Shown piece after piece: positions 56,696 through 64,000 of a stretch of 64,000 nucleotides of DNA (the stretch's first letter is position 1; the number at the start of each line of letters is the position of its first letter). The notes under the pieces are model-generated. The model saw only the letters and a list, made by a program, of their open reading frames with translations, was not told the origin of the DNA and ran no database searches. Where the stretch lies: positions 6,230,171 through 6,294,170 of the forward strand of contig NC_052505.1 in assembly GCF_014356525.2 (NCBI RefSeq), given 5' to 3'. The stretch is from Nilaparvata lugens. Taxonomy: Eukaryota > Arthropoda > Insecta > Hemiptera > Delphacidae. The translations under genes and the position numbers were made by a program.

Positions 56696-57762
56696 TTGGG
56701 TGTATCTAATGAAATTGGGTGTATCTTGATAAAAAATGACGATAAAACAAAATGTGAACATGAATAATGAGGCTTAATAAACTACATGCATCATAAAAGT
56801 CTTAAGGTGTCAGCATAGAATGAAACATCTTCATCAGATGAAAATTATATCTCCTAGAACTATAAAATTTACACCTGAACTCTGGAGGCGTACATTACAA
56901 TCAAGACAGCTCTTCAACTCTTCAAAACTTTCCAACAAGCTCATCAAAACAGCATCTCCACTAACGAGTGGATGAAATTATTTATTCCCATGAAGATGAT
57001 GATGTTAATAGATGAAAACAGTAAAAGTAAGTTCATCAAATGAACTGAGGGCTAATTATGATGGTATATCAGCAATGAAGAAGAAACCATGGATTATCAT
57101 GTCGATAAGGCGGTACCGGTAGCTAATAATACAAAGTAGGTTATATCGGAGACATCATATTCTATTCTCTCTGGTTAAGAGCCATCAGATTTTTTACTTA
57201 AATATGTGTAACGCTAGTTCGCCTCCATGGTGCACATTGGGTAACGCTAAATGGACTAGCAAATAATGGCGGTCAGACAAACTTATGTTCTCCTGACCGA
57301 AAACTAAACAACATCTCAAACAAAATTGAAAATATACAGTGTATTATGAAGACATTTGAGACTCATGAGCTTTAAATGTGTTGTGTATTTACCTAAATAC
57401 CTAATAATCTCTGGTTATATCAAATCCTTGATACAAGCAGCTTCAACTCTTCCAGTTGTTAAAGTTAGCCATCCTCAAACTACTTGACTCTCCCGAACAT
57501 TGAATTGCAATCAGGCCCTTGCACAAACTCGGTTTAAACGGAGATAGAACTTATGTAGGTTTCAACCTGGAATGATACACGACGATTTGAAATGCAACCA
57601 TGCCTTCATGTAATCCTATACTTCAGACTTGGAGGAATTTGCGGCGTGATTGATAGAGTCATAGGTGCAAGCGCAGTTGTCAATTTGTCGATTAGAGTCA
57701 GTCGAATCCATGATTGCAGAAAGGAAACGTCCTAAGTTTAACATGAGCACTTGAATACTCAC
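56696..57762. other. Spacer downstream of the LINE
   Basis: TTGGGTGTATCT is repeated just after the LINE tail (56697-56735). GGCCCTTGCACAAACTCGGTT (57516-57536) looks like a fragment of a MITE terminus. At 57630-57720 both strands keep about 32-codon frames open; one begins with ATG on the minus strand. It follows the exon candidate at 57763-57872 and could be transcript, but this is not shown. Confidence 0.4.
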
Positions 57763-57872
57763 TGGAAATTAGAGAACGCTGACCGGTACACAACGGCGAC
57801 ATAGCCGCCGTCGTATCCCTGCCGCTGTATGCCTTCCATGTTGCGTATGCCCATCCCAAGTATGAAGTAATT
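57763..57872 (-). CDS. Candidate internal coding exon of an unidentified protein
   Basis: On the minus strand, a TGCTAAT branch-point-like word and CTCTGTACAG precede 57872, and 57763 is followed by GTGAGT, a consensus donor. The 110 bp between are open in one frame (36 codons plus 2 nt) with C/G in about two thirds of third positions against an AT-rich background. The encoded segment begins NYFILGMGIRNMEG and continues QRQGYDGGYVAVVYR, with no low complexity. I do not recognise the family. It would be in phase 0 at its start and phase 2 at its end. The opposite-direction reading and the 79-codon minus frame running through it are in other frames. Partner exons were not identified with confidence. 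Confidence 0.45.
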
Positions 57873-58011
57873 CTGTACAGAGTATAGATTAGCATTGAAG
57901 GTATTGGAGCAATTAGCGTATTGTTGAATTGATGCATTTGGCCCTAATTATTCTACTTATTAACAGTCCTTTATCTATAGTTTTCACAATAATCCTACAA
58001 TGCTTTTCTGC

Positions 58012-58017
58012 TTTATT
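58012..58017 (-). terminator. Candidate poly(A) signal AATAAA
   Basis: AATAAA on the minus strand, 10 bases beyond the stop codon of the frame ending at 58028. This supports, but does not prove, a 3' end here. Confidence 0.3.
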
Positions 58018-58027
58018 TTAGTATTAC

Positions 58028-58391
58028 TCAATAATTGTTGAGCATGCTAATAAGGGAGTTGAAGCAAGTAATTGCCACTAGCAGAGAGGATAGGACAGCG
58101 ACCATTAGAGCCGAGTACGGCCATTTCAGGCCATTAGCCGCACTGCACGGCCTAGTAGCCATGTCTGCGATTGCAAGGGAGGTTGCGTGCTCTAGGAGTC
58201 TGTACATAGTGGAGATCTTCTGTAGATTGTTGCGTGAGATTTCCTCGTTCCTGTTTTTCTTCGACTTTAGCAGGAGATTAGCAAGCCATTGAAGCGTCTC
58301 TTATCTCAATCACAGCTCTATCCATGTCGACCTCTTCATCGTTCATCCCGTTCACTATTTCCCTCACATCCCACCCTCTCTCAATCATCAT
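58028..58391 (-). pseudogene. Candidate membrane-protein coding stretch with one frameshift
   Basis: Markedly GC-richer than its flanks. From ATG 58391 one minus-strand frame reads a helical, charged segment (MMIERGWDVREIVNGM...) to a TAA at 58278-58280. The next frame is open from 58300 to TGA 58028-58030 (90 codons): LLLKSKKNRNEEISRN, a Leu-rich helix, then a hydrophobic stretch (ALMVAVLSSLLVAITCF) suited to one membrane span near the C terminus. The overlap suggests a single +1 shift near 58280-58300 (mutation, assembly error, or an unrecognised intron). Upstream, GTAAGG (about 58474) and TTACAG (about 58402) could bound a ~70-nt 5' UTR intron. Family not recognised. The plus strand also has an 85-codon frame here (58035-58292), so strand choice rests on codon usage and the AATAAA. 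Confidence 0.3.
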
Positions 58392-58453
58392 TTAGTGTAT
58401 TCTGTAAGCACCCTTGTATTTTGTCCAACTTTTTATAACTTTCCCAAACACAT

Positions 58454-58861
58454 ATTCATTCTCCTTACCGTTTACATGTTAATGGTTTGATGTTGGTTGA
58501 AGTTTCAGGTTCATCATGTTTATGATTTTCAATAGAACGTTTCCTTTCCCATAATTTTCTCATCTTAAAACTATGGTGAGAAAGCTTTGTTCAAATTGCA
58601 AATAGAACTTACTAGAAGAAGAGCATTATCAAAATTATTGGCAATTTATTTATACAGTATTCATTCTCCTTACCATTTTCATGTTCATGGTTTGTGTTGG
58701 TTGAAGTTTCAGGTTAATGTTTATGATTTTCAACAGAACGTTTCCTTTCCCATAATTTTCTCATCTTAAAACTATGGTGAGAAAGCTTTGTTCAAATTGC
58801 AAATAGAACTTATTAGAAGAAGAGCATTATCAAAATTGTTGACAATTGATTTATACAGTAA
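58454..58861 (+). repeat. Two ~205-bp tandem units
   Basis: ATTCATTCTCCTTACC starts units at 58454 and 58659. Both run through TTGGTTGAAGTTTCAGGTT, GAACGTTTCCTTTCCCATAA, ACTATGGTGAGAAAGCTTTG and GAAGAAGAGCATTATCAAAA with few differences. Lies just upstream (minus-strand sense) of the coding-like stretch at 58.0-58.4 kb. Confidence 0.93.
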
Positions 58862-61800
58862 GCATTGAGATTGAGTCTATCTCAACCCTCAAAACTACTT
58901 AGTTCTTGCTAAAAACATTGAAAAACGTATAAAGTTTAAAACGTTGAATTTTTGGTACAGTATAATACAAAAACCTTAAAACCTACAAATATCAAACCAT
59001 GAGGTTAATTAAAACTATAAATCCTTCATTTCTCATTTATTATTTCAAATGACACTAAAGCAATGATAATTACCTTGATCATTTGTTCATATCTCAGGCA
59101 TTAAGATCATAAGGCATGGGTCTATTGTCTGATACAATTATTGTGTTGGTCTCTTGAGAATGGATAGGATAAACGCAAGGAAAACTATAGTAATACTGTA
59201 TTTCAGAATCGTGCCAGCATCCAATATCTTTATCAACTAGTACGACTGAGCATGCATTGTGTGTAAGTTGTCAAGCGCTCAAGTTGTACAATTTTAGTAG
59301 GCTCAGCATACTGATTCTACTTTGTTAGCTCAGTGACGAGAGGAACTAATCTATGTCATATATATTGAATAAATAAATATCTTGTTTAGCATGGTCCACT
59401 CTCAGAATCGAAACTTATTGTTGAGAACCAAATTTGAAGAATCACTCTTATCTGTAGAAATCATGTGATGGGACTATGTTGCATACGTTTTGGATCAACG
59501 AACAAAAATCAACTCAATTTCACCGTACACAACTATCATTATTATTCACAATTACAATCACAAAAATCAAGCAATGATGTGACATCTAGCATCAAATTCA
59601 CATACCTAATTTAATTTCAAATTTTCTTGGAGATTATTGAGTTCTACCAGTATCATAGATGAAGTAGATAGTTACTTATATTTAGAGATAGCTTATCCGT
59701 GGTACAACCTATTAGCTCATTAGTTTTCAATGTTGACTACAACATAGTTATAGAAGGCATTGAGTTTGTTATAAGAGGTACACACCTTCTTCAACTCTCC
59801 AATAATCACATGTAGCGCTCTGCACAGCGCGTGAATTAGCAAGCTTTATAGCTGACGCTGACGACCGTCTTCGCGCTGTATAATTTCATCCACTTAAATA
59901 TTTTTTCTTTGTGTATGAAGGGAGAGTTTGGAGATCTATGTTGTAAATGGCTCAACATAGCCATCTCCATAATTGAATAATTTTGCTACTACCAAACACA
60001 TCTTTAGCTTCAGTGGCGAGTTACTTCTATGAGAGAAAATCGCTGCTAATATCAAGTAAATCAAAAAGGAAAAGAATACACATTCTTTTGTGTGTGGGAG
60101 GAAGAGAGAGAGAAAGATATGAGGCTTTCGATAATAATAATGTTTTTGTTGGAAAATTGAAGAGGCACTCCTTGTACTTCAATCGTTGAATTTAAGCTTG
60201 CTAATATAAGCCCTTTAATAGCTCGCCTAATAGCAACATTTCTTATAATCAATGATTCAGATGCCAATTTTTGGAAATGGGTCCTGTATGTTTTCGATGA
60301 AAAGGGAAATTAAAAACAATAAAAATGGTCCCTAGCTTTATGTAATTAATATACTTTACTACTTTTTTGTGGTGAAGAGAGGAAGGGAGTCATTACTGGA
60401 CCATATGAATTCAAAGTGAATGTTTAGGGTATGAAGAATATTATTGTACTAGAATTTTATCCATATAGTTTTTCTCGATTGTTGTAGCCTAATGACAAAT
60501 ACTGGCTCATTATCATGCCGCATTCTTTGAATATTTTCGAATACAATTTATTTTAGATTCCCAGTTACAGTTCAATCCTATGAGCTAATTATTTAACCAA
60601 GTTGGAAAATACACTCTATCATGTAGGATTTCTCATCTCAATCATTGAGTAGCGCCAGCCTGTGGTTGGAGTTGGAGCTTGGCTAATCATGCTATGTTTG
60701 ATGCCTGATAAAACTGAATTAGCTGAGCAATTAATTGCTGACTGAATGTACGCGCTATCAGCTGTAATCAGTCGAAGCCCTGCTTCTTTGCTTCTCCTTT
60801 TTTCTCCGTTCTTGGGGTCGATCCAAAAACGAAGATTTCAGACGCGAAAGAAAATAGGGAGCAGCTTCCAGAGAAGAGACCTTCACTATTTCTCACTTCT
60901 CCATCCTCGTCTCCATATAATTCTCCTTCTCCCACATCTTTTATTTTTCATTTGTCTTCTCCTCTTCATCATCTTCTCTCCAGTAGTCGCGTTTGCTCTC
61001 CATCTTCTCAATTATTTATAAAGCATTCCTGCAACATAATAGCTTTAAAATAATTTTATCTCGAAACATTTTCATCCGTCGTTGGCTTAGCCATGAGGAT
61101 GGTGAGGGGTGAGGGGGTGTGCTGAACGACAGACGAAGAGAGGAAAAAAGAAAACCGTCAGGTAGTTTTTGTCGGGTACGCATTAAAGAGATAAAATCGC
61201 AGCAGCTTGTTTCAAGTTGTGATTGGTTAGTTAAGCGGTGCACTCGCTTCTGACAGTTGACCTTCATCTCACTCACTGCTACTTCTTTTTTCCATTTCCA
61301 TCTCATCCTCATCTCACCCTTATTCCTACTCTCTACTCCCTCACTTGCCTCCTTCTGTTATCACTTCTATTTGAGCATATTGCATGTAAATAAATAAAGA
61401 AGCTAATTACAGGCCACCATCTTATTTATATGACCGTTTAGTTTTTTTTGAAGGCTTCAATGACTCAACAAAACCTTTTTTGCATAATATGTATTCCAAA
61501 TCCATGAAGGATTTCATGTCCTTTTTTTAGTTGATTGAACCATATATTCATACAGAATGAAATCTTGCTAAAAGCCTCATGTAATTTACCCAAATGTAGA
61601 ATTGTGAATCAATTTATAGTTAAGTACACATCAATATCATGCTCGATTTTAACCCAGGTGAAATTACATGGGTCATAAGAGATTCGAAAAGTTGTTATGT
61701 GAAGATTTTTAATGGATTTCTTTATTTTAAAAATAACTTATTGTTATAAATTATCATTATTTTGGTATTTGGAACATCTAAATTTAAAAGAATGGCTTGC

Positions 61801-62889
61801 ATAATATTTTTTGACTGAAAATTTTGTGGAAATCTAGAAGACATAACTTCATTTTGGACTTTCAATGTTACCTAAATTTGGGGGAGAAATAGTACAAGCT
61901 ATTCTTAGTTTCTCTCTCCCGATCTGTGCTTCATTGTGAAAAAGGATAACGAATAAACAAACATTGCTGAAATTGTTTTTATTGTTTCTGTTTCTGTTGC
62001 TGTTGATCCACAGCTGGTCAGTGACAATAATTCAATTTTATTATAAATTTTATTAATTTTGTCATCCTCACTCCTCATCTTATTCGCAATGACAAAATGG
62101 AAATTATTTCAGGTTAACATTAAAAATTTGATCTCAATTAGTTAAGTAATTGAGTCGCATAATACTCCAATACAATCCTATTAATCTCTAATTTTTATAC
62201 ATTCAACACAATCAAATAATTCAATTCACTCATTCTCTAGATTTTTGGTACCCATTTCATTTCTCCACTATTGAAAACATAACTCTTGGATGATGGAGGC
62301 TCCATTTTCACGTTGGCTGATTCCATCATTGCCGTTTAATCTATAGAGAGCGAATATAACGATTAACAACTCACCTATTAAGATAGTGTGCGTTCGTTTG
62401 TATTTTAACCTAGTTTTCAAGGAGTTCTTTTTTTAGATTATCAAAAATTATTTCCTTGCTGTTTCACTATTTGGGCTACTTGCTGCGGATATAGCCTCGT
62501 CCTAGTAACCTTGGCTGAAAGAGGACGGTCTAGCAACGTAATAATATCTGAGAAAAATTATGTTGGGCTACATTCAAATATTCTTCCACACTTCGCTCTA
62601 CTCTCGTGAATGCGAACAATCAGGTTAATATTGAAGCTGCAGAAATGTATGAATCAAATAGGAGGAATTTAATAGCAAGATTGATTATAAACAATATACA
62701 ACACAACTTCTAAACACGTAGAAGGAACATTAGGCATTTTTAATCTTTATTTTCTTCATCTATCTATCATTTTATTCTCGATAGCCATTTTTCACATCAG
62801 TGCATTTACACTATTCATTTTTTATCTTCCCCTCCTCTTCACCCATATTTTTCCTTTCTCTTCTTCTTAAGGGTATAGAGTATCTAGAG
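58862..62889. other. Long AT-rich stretch, no gene supported
   Basis: 59820-59880 is briefly GC-rich without a coherent frame. 60880-61010 is strongly pyrimidine-rich on the plus strand (CTTCTCCTTCTCCCAC, GTCTTCTCCTCTTCATC), which accounts for the 91-codon frame there. The minus frame 61016-61312 is likewise compositional. No repeats with clear ends or RNA genes were recognised. Confidence 0.45.
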
Positions 62890-63443
62890 CAGTGGTCGCC
62901 AAACCGTCGATCGCATGCTACCGGTAGCTCGTGGGGTAGTTTTTGGTAGCTCACAGAAATGCTTGGGTTGACAACCAATATTTGGCCTCAAGTCCCCAAA
63001 GAAAAATATTCAAATATTATTCAAGTTACATTGAGGTTGAAAGCTATCTATGTTCAGCTCTACCTACGTGTGTGAAGCATCTTTTTCAAGTATGAAATTC
63101 ATAAAAAATCGATATAGGAACAGACTGACTGATGAACATTTGGACAACTGCATCAGAATGGCAGCTACAACGTACACTTCAAGCATCAAAAAAATACTTG
63201 ATGACCAAAAAGAGTTCCACTGCTCTAATTGAAATGTACATTTCCACTTTTGTTATACTTTTTGCTATAAGATGAGTAGATTTCAACACTAGAAATGTAT
63301 CTCTATAGGCAATAAAAGTATGAAAAATTTCATTTTGCGTAACGTACTTTTTTCAGTCTAATATTTCTTGATAGCTCACTAGAAGATTTATAAATGCTAT
63401 TCTAGCTCACATGCTCATAAGTTTGGCGACCATTGATCTAGAG
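62882..63443 (+). mobile_element. hAT-derived element with perfect 8-bp target-site duplication
   Basis: ATCTAGAG at 62882-62889 and again at 63436-63443 flanks a 546-bp element (62890-63435) with termini CAGTGGTCGCCAAAC and GTTTGGCGACCATTG, complementary at all but the second-from-last terminal positions. An 8-bp duplication and CAGTGGTCGCC-type ends identify the hAT superfamily. The interior keeps only the 3' end of a transposase gene, so this is an internally deleted, non-autonomous copy. TAGCTC words repeat just inside both ends (subterminal motif). Confidence 0.92.
63050..63232 (+). pseudogene. hAT transposase C-terminal dimerisation fragment
   Basis: Sixty codons reading MFSSTYVCEASFSSMKFIKN followed by RYRNRLTDEHLDNCIRM. 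This is the hAT C-terminal dimerisation (hATC) region: the S-T-Y-x-C-E-x-x-F-S-x-M box, then N-R-x-R-L-x-D-E-x-L. It lies at the end of transposases of the ZBED/GTF2IRD2-like hAT branch. The DDE catalytic part and BED zinc finger are missing. In-frame TGA at 63038-63040, only nine bases upstream of the ATG, shows the frame does not extend. The deletion junction or a frameshift must be nearby. No function is expected beyond a remnant. Confidence 0.88.
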
Positions 63444-64000
63444 AATATAATCTCTCCCTTTCCAATTGAAAGGCTTCTATAATTATAATCCAATTCTTAA
63501 ATCATTGATATATTAGCTTGATTCAAGTTGTCAAGTTTATAAGAAACAGCAGAAAATTAACTTCATGACTGGTCCTTCTTCCTAATTTTAATTGAATTGA
63601 ATGAATTTTTTCCTATTGGATTTCTTTCAACTAACATTCGAAAATGAAGAGTCATGATTCACGAATGGAAAAATAATTGAATGAAGTGAATAAAATTATC
63701 ACAGAAACCAGAATCAATGAAAACTCTACTACAATGATATGATACACTGTCAATGATTCACAATGATACAATGATACACTGATAGTCAATGATACACTGT
63801 CTCGACTGCGGGGCTGAAAACAATCACGGCCAAGGTTCTGAAATAAATATCAGGTTGAGCCTGAGAAGTTTGTTAACTAAATGAGCCTGAGAATATCAGA
63901 TATCTGGCTTTTTTATTCCATGCTTCAGTTATTATCTATATTCGAAATTATCAATATCATATTCACAAAGAATGAAAGGAGAAAATAAAAGGATGAGAGG
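63444..64000. other. Right edge, AT-rich
   Basis: Contains tandem ATGATACACTGTCA-type words (63731-63802). No gene seen before the window ends. Confidence 0.5.

Noticed and set aside
60746..61021. 91-codon plus-strand ORF with Leu-rich stretch
   Set aside because: It is the reading of a pyrimidine-rich tract. No start context, family or poly(A) support.

Overview
This is AT-rich eukaryotic DNA, almost certainly from an arthropod. The evidence is LINE remnants, a hAT remnant, Helitron-like ends, many short inverted-repeat elements, long AC/GA microsatellites, short GT-AG splice signals and no bacterial-type gene packing. The repeat style (ACTTTCCTTGCC-type termini, frequent AGGCCTA words, AGTTTAAACT elements, the (TTTGA)n-tailed LINE) reminds me of hemipteran genomes such as planthoppers. 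That placement is recollection, not a search, and is low confidence.

Host gene content is very low. I found no complete host gene. The best host-gene evidence is at 57.7-58.4 kb on the minus strand. There, a 110-bp open segment (57763-57872) sits between a good 3' splice site and a consensus GTGAGT donor. A second coding-like stretch (58391-58028) has one frame change, a predicted membrane segment, a stop and an AATAAA just after it. Possible promoter-like patches are near 6.33-6.48, 12.56-12.78, 28.9-29.0 and 35.88-36.02 kb (CCAAT, NRF1-type or AAGATGGCGG words only).

Layout: 0-0.47 kb inverted-repeat element; 2.5-3.2 kb two head-to-tail Helitron-like copies; 7.3-9.0 kb nested foldback elements (an intact sister copy lies at 33.2-33.8 kb); 10.6-11.4 kb Helitron-like copy with an 8-bp minisatellite, then another repeat end; 14.1-15.5 kb hAT-type terminus, a 292-bp inverted-repeat element and a 142-bp direct repeat pair; 17.2-21.1 kb recent tandem duplication of a 1.93-kb unit; 21.8-22.3 kb 242-bp duplication; 23.06-23.67 kb 5'-truncated LINE with a perfect 13-bp target duplication; 24.2-24.6 kb Helitron-like end and a tRNA-like sequence; 25.1-25.9 kb repeat with a 161-bp duplication; 27.4-27.5 kb very short LINE tail with its own 13-bp target duplication; 41.3-41.6 kb two tandem inverted-repeat elements; 43.2-48.5 kb a duplicated ~1.9-kb unit, one copy split by a 1.3-kb element with four internal 160-bp repeats; 49.7-50.8 kb GGGGCCTGTTTCA element and minisatellite; 50.9 kb LINE C-terminal fragment; 51.5-53.0 kb more repeats and a 225-bp AC array; 53.2-56.7 kb nearly full-length but dead non-LTR retrotransposon; 62.89-63.44 kb hAT-derived element with a perfect 8-bp target duplication. 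The remainder is AT-rich DNA in which I see nothing supportable.

The window reads as a repeat-dense intergenic or intronic region shaped by non-LTR retrotransposition, cut-and-paste and rolling-circle-type elements, and unusually frequent local tandem duplication. The most interesting points are the duplicated block at 43-48 kb whose divergence changes abruptly, the same element family carrying different microsatellites at the same internal place, the tRNA-like sequence overlapping a strong hairpin, and the isolated minus-strand exon candidates. I see no CRISPR array, operon, rRNA or convincing functional tRNA.
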